DNA from: PALSA-894 sp963828625
GTDB lineage: Bacteria > Pseudomonadota > Alphaproteobacteria > Rhizobiales > Xanthobacteraceae
DNA length: 64,000 bases
Direction of reading: 5' to 3'
NCBI GenBank assembly: GCA_963828625.1
Contig: CAWHEX010000010.1
Location: 62,001 to 126,000 of the forward strand
In this document: positions 54,061-61,893 of the stretch, piece after piece
Layout: every line of letters starts with the position of its first letter
Position numbering within the stretch: position 1 is the stretch's first letter
Made by a program: the position numbers and the translations under genes
Notes under the pieces: generated by a model
Told to the model about the DNA's origin: nothing
Database searches by the model: none
What the model saw: the letters and a program-made list of their open reading frames with translations, nothing else

Positions 54061-54089
54061 CAGCGCCGCGCACGACCTGCGCGGCGCTG
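54061..54089 (+). promoter_or_regulatory. Strong hairpin between binding-protein and permease genes
   Basis: A perfect 12-bp stem CAGCGCCGCGCA / TGCGCGGCGCTG with a five-base loop starts 7 bp after the binding-protein stop. No U-run. As at pstS-pstC, it probably stabilises the upstream message or partly blocks read-through, giving more binding protein than permease. Confidence 0.7.
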
Positions 54090-54121
54090 TCCGCCCTGCT
54101 GCGGCGGAGGGGTAAGGGTAA

Positions 54122-55067
54122 GTGCTCGTCTACATCGCCAAGCGGCTCGTGCTGCGTCGTCCCCGTGGTGTTCGCGGTGGCGCTGGTGTGCTTCCTGCTG
54201 GTTCACATCGCGCCGGGCGATCCGCTCGTCTCGGTGCTGCCGCCGGACGCCAGTCAGGCGCTCGCCGAGCAGATGCGCAAGGCTTACGGCTTCGACCGGC
54301 CGCTGCCGGTGCAGTTCGGCATCTGGGCGTGGAACGCCGTCCACGGCAATCTCGGCACCTCGATCGCGACCGGGCGCTCGGTCGCCGAGGAAGTGATGCG
54401 CGCGGTCGGCAACACCGTGATGCTCGCGGTGTTCGCCTCGCTGATCGGCTTCGTGTTCGGCGTGATGTTCGGTTTCCTCGCCGGCTATTACCGCGACACC
54501 TGGGTCGACAAGCTCGTCACCACCATTTCCATCACCGGCGTGTCGATGCCGCATTACTGGCTCGGCATGGTGCTGGTGATCGTGTTCTCGGTGCAGCTCG
54601 GCTGGCTGCCCGCGGTCGGCGCCGGACCCGGCGGCTGGGCGTGGGACTGGGCGCACTTCCAGCACATGATCCTTCCCGCCGTCACCATGTCGGTGATCCC
54701 GATGGGCATCGTGACGCGCACGGTGCGCGCGCTGGTCGGCGATCTGCTGAGCCACGAATTCGTCACCGCGCTGCGCGCCAAGGGCCTCACCGAGAAGCGC
54801 GTGTTCCTGCATGTGGCGAAGAACGCCGCGCCGACCGCCATCGCCGTGATGGGCTTGCAGCTCGGCTACCTGCTCGGCGGCTCGATCCTGATCGAGACGG
54901 TGTTCTCCTGGCCCGGCACCGGCTTCCTGCTCAACGCCGCGATCTTCCAGCGCGACCTGCCGCTGTTGCAGGGCACGATCCTGGTGCTCGCGCTGTTCTT
55001 CGTGTTCCTCAACCTCGTCGTCGACGTGATCCAGGCGTCGATCGACCCGCGCATCAAGCGGGCCTGA
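54122..55067 (+). CDS. DppB/OppB-type ABC permease, one frameshift near the start
   Basis: About 314 residues. GTG start at 54122 with GGAGGGG nine bases ahead: VLVYIAKRLVL is followed by a shift at about 54154-54160 (one extra base), after which VVFAVALVCFLLVHIAPGDPL continues. Six helices, the family loop HYWLGMVLVIVFSVQLGWLPAVG and the EAA loop FVTALRAKGLTEKRVFLHV. It forms the membrane channel with the next gene. Confidence 0.87.
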
Positions 55068-55068
55068 C

Positions 55069-55957
55069 ATGAGCGCGATCGCCGACGACCTCGTCCGTAT
55101 CGCCGCCGTCGAGAAAACGCGCGGCTACTGGGGGACGGTGTTGCGCCGCCTCTCGCGCGACCCGCTCAGCGTCGCGTGCGCCTCGATCATCCTCCTCATC
55201 GCACTTGCGGCGATCTTCGCGCCCTATCTCAATCTCGCCGATCCGTACCAGGGCAGCATGATCCGCCGCCTGCGCTGGGTCGGCACGCCCGGCTATCCGC
55301 TCGGCACCGACGAACTTGGCCGCGACATGGTCGCACGGCTGATCTACGGCGGGCGCCTCTCGCTGTTCCTCGGCCTCGCGCCGGTGGTGATCGCGTTCGT
55401 CGATCGGCACGACGCTCGGCGTCATGGCGGGCTACCTCGGCGGCTTCGTCAACCAGATCATCATGCGCACCGTCGACGTGTTCTACGCCTTCCCTTCCGT
55501 GCTGCTGGCGATCGCGATTTCCGGCGCGCTCGGCGCCGGCATCACCAACTCGATCGTCTCGCTCACCATCGTGTTCATCCCGCCGATCGTGCGCGTATCG
55601 GAAAGCGTCACCACCAGCGTGCGCTCGCTCGATTTCGTCGATGCGGCGCGCGCCTCCGGGGCGGGCCCGCTCACCATCATGCGCGTGCATGTGCTCGGCA
55701 ACGTGCTCGGCCCGATCTTCGTCTATTCGACCAGCCTCATCAGCGTGTGCATGATCCTCGCCTCGGGACTTTCGTTCCTCGGCCTCGGCACCAAGCCGCC
55801 GGAGCCCGAATGGGGCCTGATGCTCAACACGCTGCGCACCGCGATCTACGTCAATCCGTGGGTCGCGGCGCTGCCCGGCGCGATGATCTTCATCGTGTCG
55901 ATCTGCTTCAACCTGCTGAGCGACGGAATGCGGAGCGCGATGGATGTCCGAAGCTGA
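55069..55957 (+). CDS. DppC/OppC-type ABC permease, one frameshift
   Basis: About 295 residues. N-terminal DppC region DPLSVACASIILLIALAAIFAPYL in shortened view and PLGTDELGRDMVARLIYGGR(L)S are standard. At 55401-55404 one extra base displaces the frame; then GTTLGVMAGYLGGFVNQIIMR, the EAA loop FVDAARASGAGPLTIMRVHVL and GLSFLGLGTKPPEPEWG follow. Its end overlaps the start of the ATPase gene by 14 bases. Confidence 0.87.
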
Positions 55958-57008
55958 CGTGCTCGCGCCTGCGGCGGATGTCGGCGGCCCGCAGCAGCCG
56001 CTGCTCGAAGTGCGCGCGCTCTCCAAGCATTTTCCGGTGCGCGGCGGATTCCTCGGCAAGGCCGGGGTGGTGCGCGCGGTCGACGATGTGAGCTTCTCGG
56101 TCGACAAAGGCGAGGTGCTTGGCATCGTCGGCGAGTCCGGCTGCGGCAAGTCGACCACCGCGCGTCTGGTGATCGGACTGATCCAGCCGGACGAGGGCGC
56201 GATCGTGCTCGACGGCGAGAAACTCGGGCAGTCGCTATCGCTGCGTGACCTGCGCCGCCGCGTGCAGATGGTGTTCCAGGACAGCTACGCCTCGCTCAAT
56301 CCGCGGCTGACCATCGAGGATTCGATCGCGTTCGGCCCGAAGGTGCACGGCGTCGGCGCCGACGAGGCCCGCGCACGGGCGCACGACCTGTTGCGCAAGG
56401 TGGGACTCGATCCGGCGATTTTCGCGGCGCGCTATCCGCACGAGCTGTCCGGCGGCCAGCGCCAGCGCATCAACATCGCGCGCGCGCTCGCGCTCTCGCC
56501 GCGGCTGGTGCTGCTCGACGAGGCGGTCTCGGCGCTCGACAAGTCGGTCGAGGCGCAGGTGCTCAATCTGCTGATCGACCTGAAGCAGGACCTCGGCCTC
56601 ACCTACGTGTTCATCTCGCACGACCTCAACGTGGTGCGCTTCATCTCCGACCGCGTGATCGTGATGTATCTCGGCGAGGTGGTGGAGACCGGGCCGGTCG
56701 AGGCGCTGTGGCAGGACGCACGCCACCCCTATACGCGCGCGCTGCTCGCCGCGATGCCCTCGCTCGATCCCGACCGCCGCACGCAGGAAGCGCCGATCAC
56801 CGGCGATCCGCCCAATCCGATCGATCCGCCCCCGGGCTGCCGCTTCCATACGCGCTGCCCGTTCGCCGAGGAGGTGTGCAGCGCCAGGAGCCCGTCTTTA
56901 TTTGCCACCGGGACCGCGCGCCACGCCGCGGCCTGTCATATGGTCGATCCTGCGTCCGGCCACAGCCGGGCGGGACAATCCTCTGCCGGGGAACTGACAC
57001 ATGCCTGA
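55944..57008 (+). CDS. DppF/OppF-type ABC ATP-binding protein
   Basis: 354 residues. Walker A GESGCGKST, Q-loop MVFQDSYASLNPRLT, signature ELSGGQRQR, Walker B LVLLDEAVSALDKS, switch ISHDLNVV, and the peptide-transporter C-terminal domain CRFHTRCPFAEEVC with iron-sulfur-type cysteines. It is one of two ATPases of this importer; the other comes after the amidase. Overlaps the small subunit gene by eight bases. Confidence 0.94.
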   Translation: MSEADVLAPAADVGGPQQPLLEVRALSKHFPVRGGFLGKAGVVRAVDDVSFSVDKGEVLGIVGESGCGKSTTARLVIGLIQPDEGAIVLDGEKLGQSLSLRDLRRRVQMVFQDSYASLNPRLTIEDSIAFGPKVHGVGADEARARAHDLLRKVGLDPAIFAARYPHELSGGQRQRINIARALALSPRLVLLDEAVSALDKSVEAQVLNLLIDLKQDLGLTYVFISHDLNVVRFISDRVIVMYLGEVVETGPVEALWQDARHPYTRALLAAMPSLDPDRRTQEAPITGDPPNPIDPPPGCRFHTRCPFAEEVCSARSPSLFATGTARHAAACHMVDPASGHSRAGQSSAGELTHA

Positions 57009-57201
57009 CGACGTATCGCCTGAACGGATCGCGACGCTCGCCGCGGCCGCACGCATTCCGCTCGCGGATGACGGTCCGGCGCGCATCGCGCGCGCCGTCA
57101 CGCCGACGGTCGCGCGCTTTGCCGCCGAGAACATCGCGCTCGAATTGGAAATCGAGCCGTCGACGTTCGTCGCCTTGCAGCGCAAGGATGCCGCGCTGTG
57201 A
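57001..57201 (+). CDS. Small AtzG/GatC-like amidase subunit
   Basis: 66 residues, helical, acidic, ending in EIEPSTFVALQRKDAAL. It overlaps the ATPase gene upstream by eight bases and the amidase downstream by four (GTGA). Position, size and helical make-up match AtzG-like (DUF4089) proteins, GatC relatives that bind and stabilise AtzE-type amidases. The similarity is by pattern and context, not by an unmistakable motif. Confidence 0.65.
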   Translation: MPDDVSPERIATLAAAARIPLADDGPARIARAVTPTVARFAAENIALELEIEPSTFVALQRKDAAL

Positions 57202-58604
57202 GCGATCCCGCAGAACTCACGCTGAAGGACCTCGCCGCCGCGATCCGCCGCCGCAAGGTCTCCTCGCTCGAAGCCACCAAGGCGATGCTCGCGCGCATCG
57301 ACAAGTGGCAGCCGAAGCTCAACGCCTTCGCGCGCGTGGAAACCGAAGCCGCGCTGAAATCCGCGAAGGCCGCCGACCGCGCGCTGGCGGCCGGCAAGGC
57401 GAAGGGCGCGCTGCACGGCGTGCCGCTCGCCCACAAGGACATGTACTACGTGAAGGGCAAGCTCGCCGAATGCGGCTCCAAGATCCGCAAGGGCTTTGTC
57501 GCGCCCGCGACCGCGACGGCCGTCGTGCGGCTGAATGCGGCCGGCTCGTTCCAGCTCGGCGCGCTCAACATGGTGGAGTTCGCCTACGGGCCGACCGGGC
57601 ATAACGTCCACACCGGCAACGTCTGCAATCCGTGGAACCAGGCGTGCATCACCGGCGGCTCGTCGTCCGGCTCGGGCGCGGCGGTCGGCGCGCGGCTCGT
57701 GCCCGCTGCGCTCGGCTCCGACACCGGCGGCTCGATCCGCCTGCCCGCGCATTTCTGCGGCACCTCGGGCTTCAAGCCGACCAACGGGCGCGTCAGCCGC
57801 GCCAACGCGATGCCGCTCTCGTTCACGCTCGACACCGTCGGGCCGCTCGCGCGCACCGCGGAAGACTGCGCGCTGATCGTCGCCGCGATGGCCGGGCCCG
57901 ATCCGCTCGATCCGACCACGGCCGGCGCGCCTGCATGGGACGCCAAGGCGGCGAAGCACCCCGCCAAGGGCATGACGATCGGCGTGCCGAAAGCGTTCTA
58001 CGTGGACGACCTCGAAGCCGACGTCGCCAAGGCGCTGGATGAAACGATCGCGGCGTTCAAGAAGCTCGGCGTGCGTGTCGTCGAGGTCGACCTGCCGGAC
58101 CAGGTGCTGGTCGCGGCCGCCGCGCTGATCGTGCTCGCCGTGGAAGCCGCGACCTATCACGCGCCGTGGCTGCGTTCGCGGCCGGACGACTACGGCCCGC
58201 AGGTGCGCAACCGGCTGCAGAACGGACTCGCTTACAGCGCGGTGGAATATCTCGAAGCGCTGCGCTGGCGCGGGCCGGCGCTCGCCACGCATCTTTCGGC
58301 GATCGGAAAATGCGACGCGGTCCTTGCGCCCGCATCGCGCGCGGTCGCGCCGACGATCGCCGAAACGGACATCGGCGGCGCCGGCAATGCCGAGGCAGTC
58401 ATCCAGGCAGTGACGCGATTCATGCGTCCGATCAATTACTTAGGACTGCCCACGCTGGTCGTTCCGGCCGGCTTTGGCAACGGCGGCATGCCGATCGGGT
58501 TGCAGCTGATCGGCCGGCCGTTCCGCGACGAGGCGCTGATCGCGCTCGGCAGCGCATTCCAGGCGGCAACCGACCATCACACGAAGGTGCCCACGCTCTC
58601 ATGA
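57198..58604 (+). CDS. Amidase signature enzyme, AtzE-like
   Basis: 468 residues from a GTG overlapping the small-subunit stop. The Ser-cisSer-Lys triad is complete: Lys80 in LAHKDMYY, Ser155 in ITGGSSSGSG, nucleophile Ser179 in SDTGGSIRLPA. It hydrolyses an amide bond. With an AtzG-like partner ahead and peptide-importer genes on both sides, it probably acts in the cytosol on the imported compound. GatA of the tRNA amidotransferase is excluded by the neighbours. Confidence 0.93.
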   Translation: MSDPAELTLKDLAAAIRRRKVSSLEATKAMLARIDKWQPKLNAFARVETEAALKSAKAADRALAAGKAKGALHGVPLAHKDMYYVKGKLAECGSKIRKGFVAPATATAVVRLNAAGSFQLGALNMVEFAYGPTGHNVHTGNVCNPWNQACITGGSSSGSGAAVGARLVPAALGSDTGGSIRLPAHFCGTSGFKPTNGRVSRANAMPLSFTLDTVGPLARTAEDCALIVAAMAGPDPLDPTTAGAPAWDAKAAKHPAKGMTIGVPKAFYVDDLEADVAKALDETIAAFKKLGVRVVEVDLPDQVLVAAAALIVLAVEAATYHAPWLRSRPDDYGPQVRNRLQNGLAYSAVEYLEALRWRGPALATHLSAIGKCDAVLAPASRAVAPTIAETDIGGAGNAEAVIQAVTRFMRPINYLGLPTLVVPAGFGNGGMPIGLQLIGRPFRDEALIALGSAFQAATDHHTKVPTLS

Positions 58605-59569
58605 CAGCCATGGTCGAAATGAACGACGTGCGCGTGCGCTTCAAGGGCGAGCGCACCGTGCATGCGCTCAACGGCGTCGACTTCGCGCTCAATCAGGGCG
58701 AGGTGCTCGGCCTGCTCGGCGAATCCGGTTCGGGGAAAAGCGTAACGCTGCGCGCGCTGCTGCGCATGCTGCCCGCGCGGCGCAGCGAGATCTCCGGCAC
58801 GATCCGCGTCGGCGGCAAGGACGTGCTGGCGATGAGCGAGGAGGAGCTCGAACAGCTGCGCGGCGGCATCGTGTCGATGATCTTCCAGGAGCCGATGCTG
58901 GCGCTCGATCCGGTCTACACCATCGGCGAGCAGATCGCCGAGACGGTCGTGCGTCACACAAAGGTATCGTGGGCCGACGGGCGCAAGCGCGCGCTGGAGA
59001 TGCTGGAGGCGGTGCGCATCCCGTCCGCCAAGCGGCGGCTGGAAAACTATCCGCACGAGATGTCCGGCGGCATGCGGCAGCGCGCGATGATCGCGCTCGC
59101 GCTCTCGTGCGGCCCGAAGGTGCTGCTCGCCGACGAGCCGACCACCGCGCTCGATGCGACCGTGCAAATCCAGATCCTGCTTTTGTTGCGAGAACTGCAG
59201 CGCGAGATGGGCATGGCGGTGATCTTCGTCACGCACGACATCGGCGTCGCGGTGGAAATCTCCGACCGCATCGCGGTGATGTACGGCGGGCGCATCGTCG
59301 AGACCGGCTCACTGCGCGACGTGGTGCGCTCGCCGCAGCACCCCTACACGCGCGGCCTGCTGCATTCGACCGTGCACGGCGGCCAGCGCGGCAAACGGCT
59401 TCAGGCGATCCGCGGCGCGCCGCCGCGCCTCGACCGATTGCCGGAGGGCTGCGCGTTTGCGCCGCGCTGCGATCTTGCGGAGCCGGTGTGCTCTACTGGC
59501 GAGATCGCCGCGGTGGCGCTCGGCGCGCAGCGGCTGGTACGCTGCGTGAAGGTCCGCGCCGCAGCCTGA
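58601..59569 (+). CDS. DppD/OppD-type ABC ATP-binding protein
   Basis: 322 residues; ATG overlaps the amidase stop by four bases. Walker A GESGSGKSV, FQEPMLALDPVYTIGEQ (class signature), MSGGMRQR, VLLADEPTTALDAT, VTHDIGVAVE and a C-terminal CAFAPRCDLAEPVC. It pairs with the DppF-type ATPase. The operon order SBP, B, C, F, small subunit, amidase, D encloses the amidase between transporter genes. Confidence 0.94.
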   Translation: MTAMVEMNDVRVRFKGERTVHALNGVDFALNQGEVLGLLGESGSGKSVTLRALLRMLPARRSEISGTIRVGGKDVLAMSEEELEQLRGGIVSMIFQEPMLALDPVYTIGEQIAETVVRHTKVSWADGRKRALEMLEAVRIPSAKRRLENYPHEMSGGMRQRAMIALALSCGPKVLLADEPTTALDATVQIQILLLLRELQREMGMAVIFVTHDIGVAVEISDRIAVMYGGRIVETGSLRDVVRSPQHPYTRGLLHSTVHGGQRGKRLQAIRGAPPRLDRLPEGCAFAPRCDLAEPVCSTGEIAAVALGAQRLVRCVKVRAAA

Positions 59570-59656
59570 CGTTATTCCGCCGGCGTCGCGGAGAGCGCGT
59601 CCGTTAACCTGAATGCGGGTCGATCTGGCGACGGTTCGCGTAAACCACGATCGGCT

Positions 59657-59854
59657 CTATTCGGCCGCTTCGCCGATCGGCGCGTCGATGCGATAGGCGA
59701 GCTCTTTCCACTTCGCCGCATCCCTGGCCACCGCACGCAAGCGTTCGGCGAAGGCTTCCTCGGTCGGAAAGTGCCGCCGCCAGCGGCCCGTGCGCTTCAA
59801 TTCATCGAAATGCGCAAGGCGCTTCAGGGAAAGCGCCCGCCAGTTCACGGCCAT
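59657..59854 (-). CDS. Small conserved-type protein near formate dehydrogenase
   Basis: 65 residues from the ATG at 59854 (a longer start at 59875 is possible). Tryptophan- and arginine-rich, with LKRLAHFDELKRTGRWRRHF followed by a helical AFAERLRAVARDAAKWKELA. It resembles small proteins of the TIGR03809 type that I associate with Bradyrhizobiaceae; that link is from memory. Function unknown. Last gene before the peptide operon, convergent with it. Confidence 0.6.
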   Translation of the reverse strand: MAVNWRALSLKRLAHFDELKRTGRWRRHFPTEEAFAERLRAVARDAAKWKELAYRIDAPIGEAAE

Positions 59855-59875
59855 CATGGAAGTGGGTTTCAACAC

Positions 59876-60039
59876 GCTCGTCGAAGTACGCCGGACGGGA
59901 CGATTTACAATCCCGCCCCTGCCCGCATCTGCGTGCGTGGTTACTGCATCGCATGCGACAACGCGCGCATTGTCGGCTTTTCCGGCTCAGAAATTTGTCT
60001 TGGTAAATAGCGCGCCGGGATAGTCCGGCATGTTTGAAT
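59876..60039. other. Gap between two small genes
   Basis: 164 bp with weak inverted repeats only (CGGGA/TCCCG around 59900 and GCCGG/CCGGC near 60014-60029). Nothing I can assign with confidence; it may contain the end of the formate dehydrogenase transcript and a promoter for the small gene to the left. Confidence 0.4.
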
Positions 60040-60162
60040 TTAGAGCCGCACGCCGGTCGTCGAGAACGCCTGATCGGCGGGCTTCTGAACTTCGTTGAGT
60101 GCGAATCCCGCCACACTCGCAATGACGACCGCCGCCACGACGGCAAGCACGAAAGACTTCAT
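60040..60162 (-). CDS. 40-residue single-helix membrane protein
   Basis: Too short for usual gene callers. GGGAGAA stands before the ATG; residues 4-22 form one hydrophobic helix (VLAVVAAVVIASVAGFAL), then a polar tail QKPADQAFSTTGVRL. It lies 24 bp after the formate dehydrogenase gamma subunit on the same strand. I remember similar peptides with the tail TTGVRL from Hyphomicrobiales. It may be an accessory of the membrane-bound enzyme; that is inference. Confidence 0.75.
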   Translation of the reverse strand: MKSFVLAVVAAVVIASVAGFALNEVQKPADQAFSTTGVRL

Positions 60163-60186
60163 GATCGTTCTCCCAGTCCGCTCAGG

Positions 60187-61206
60187 CTATTCGGCCGGCG
60201 TCGCCATCGGCTGACGTTGCGTTTCGTTCGGGCCGGTGCGCGCCATTTCCTCTTCGAGCCACAGCCGGTGATGTTCCTTAGCCCAGTTCACATCGACCGT
60301 GCCCTCGCCCATCGCCTCGAAGGCGCCCTCCATGCCGAGGGTGCCGATGTAGATGTGCGCCAGCATGGCGGCGACGAAAAGCACGGCGATGATGGCGTGA
60401 ACCGTCTGGGCGAGCTGCATGCCCTGGATGTCCGTCACGTAGAACGGGAACATCAGGAGATAGCCCGTGGTCGCAACCAGCGTGCCGCCGATGACGACGA
60501 TCCAGTAGATCATCTTCTGGCCGGCGTTGAAGCGATACGCGGGCGGATGATCGTGCCCGACGATACCGCCGCCGCGCTTCGCCCACTCGACGTCGACCTT
60601 GTTCGGAATGTTGCCCGCGATCCACATCAGGAAGATCACGAACACGCCGATCGAGAACGGGAAGCTCAGGTAATTGTGGGCGTATTTCGCCCACTGCGAC
60701 CATGCGGCGAATGCGGATTCGCCGATCAGCGGCATCAGCAGCGGCTTGCCGAAGGTGATGTTGAGGCCGGAGAGCGCCAGGATGATGAAGCAGGTCGCCG
60801 TCATCCAGTGGATGAAGCGTTCGAAGCCGTTGAAGCGAACGATGCGCCGGCCCGAGTAGCCGCTCTCGAGCTTCACTTGGCCCCGCACCAGATAGAACAC
60901 GACAAGCAGGATCAGCATGCCGAGGACCGCGATGGCGCCGATCCAGCGCAGCGTGACCTCGTGGAACTGGCGCCAGTCGCGTCCGCCGGGCTGGATCAGC
61001 GTGCCGGACTTCTGGTCCGGGATGCTGACGCGCCCATCGACGGTGCCGCCCTTCAGGGCATTGAGAAGCTGCTGCTCCTTCACCGAGCTTGCGGTCGGGT
61101 TGACCTGCGAGGGCTGCTGCGCGCCCGCAGGCGCCGCGACAGCGAGGATCAGCGCGACAGCGAGCGCTGCGATGATGAAACGAGCCTGCGCGAGAAGCCT
61201 CGCCAT
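60187..61206 (-). CDS. fdoI: Formate dehydrogenase gamma subunit (cytochrome b)
   Basis: 339 residues from the ATG at 61206; signal-like first helix MARLLAQARFIIAALAVAL, a periplasmic stretch, then four membrane helices. FERFIHWMTATCF contains a heme ligand His, with further His in WAKYAHNYLSFPF and QTVHAIIAVLF...AHIYIG. It anchors the enzyme and passes electrons from formate to the quinone pool. Fused-type N-terminal extension is usual for the FdoI/FdnI family in Alphaproteobacteria. Confidence 0.92.
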   Translation of the reverse strand: MARLLAQARFIIAALAVALILAVAAPAGAQQPSQVNPTASSVKEQQLLNALKGGTVDGRVSIPDQKSGTLIQPGGRDWRQFHEVTLRWIGAIAVLGMLILLVVFYLVRGQVKLESGYSGRRIVRFNGFERFIHWMTATCFIILALSGLNITFGKPLLMPLIGESAFAAWSQWAKYAHNYLSFPFSIGVFVIFLMWIAGNIPNKVDVEWAKRGGGIVGHDHPPAYRFNAGQKMIYWIVVIGGTLVATTGYLLMFPFYVTDIQGMQLAQTVHAIIAVLFVAAMLAHIYIGTLGMEGAFEAMGEGTVDVNWAKEHHRLWLEEEMARTGPNETQRQPMATPAE

Positions 61207-61283
61207 GCCAAATCCTCCCTCACCTTGTCTTGCCGCACGACCGGACGCATCCGGCGCGCGGCGCTTCCCGGCACCGCCCTCGA

Positions 61284-61880
61284 TTACGTGGCGATGGTCT
61301 CGCGATACGCCGTCTGCCAGCCCCACGCGCCGGAGCCGTAGCCGCGCCTGGTGACGCGTTCCTTGTAGATCTGCGCGATGATGTCGCCGTCGCCCGCGAG
61401 CAGCGACTTGGTCGAGCACATCTCGGCGCAGAGCGGCAGCTTGCCGGCGGCGAGACGGTTCGAGCCGTATTTCTCGTATTCGGCGTGCGTGCCGTCGGCT
61501 TCCGGGCCGCCGGCGCAGAAGGTGCACTTGTCCATCTTGCCGCGCGAACCGAAGTTGCCGACCTTCGGGTACTGCGGCGCGCCGAACGGACAGGCGTAGA
61601 AGCAGTAGCCGCAGCCGATGCACAGATCCTTCGAGTGCAGCACCACGGCGTCGGCCGTGGTGTAGAAGCAGTTCACCGGGCACACGGCGGCGCACGGCGC
61701 GTCGGTGCAGTGCATGCAGGCCATCGAGATCGAGCGCTCGCCGGGCTTGCCGTCGTTGATGGTGACGACGCGGCGGCGATTGATGCCCCACGGCACCTCG
61801 TGCTCGTTCTTGCAGGCGGTGACACAGGCGTTGCACTCGATGCAACGATCGGCATCGCAGAGGAATTTCATACGGGCCAT
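61284..61880 (-). CDS. fdoH: Formate dehydrogenase beta subunit (four [4Fe-4S])
   Basis: 198 residues. Four ferredoxin-like cysteine groups: CIECNACVTAC, CMHCTDAPCAAVC, CIGCGYCFYAC, and CTFC...CAEMC. It carries electrons from the molybdenum subunit to the cytochrome b. It lacks the C-terminal membrane anchor of E. coli FdoH and is shorter. 13 bp separate it from the alpha-subunit stop. Confidence 0.93.
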   Translation of the reverse strand: MARMKFLCDADRCIECNACVTACKNEHEVPWGINRRRVVTINDGKPGERSISMACMHCTDAPCAAVCPVNCFYTTADAVVLHSKDLCIGCGYCFYACPFGAPQYPKVGNFGSRGKMDKCTFCAGGPEADGTHAEYEKYGSNRLAAGKLPLCAEMCSTKSLLAGDGDIIAQIYKERVTRRGYGSGAWGWQTAYRETIAT

Positions 61881-61893
61881 TGTCGTTGCTCCT

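Noticed and set aside
57198..58604. GatA of the tRNA amidotransferase
   Set aside because: No gatB nearby; the gene sits in a transporter operon with a small AtzG-like partner.
60013..60029. GCCGG/CCGGC hairpin as terminator of the formate dehydrogenase operon
   Set aside because: Only five base pairs and no clear T-run; not strong enough to call.
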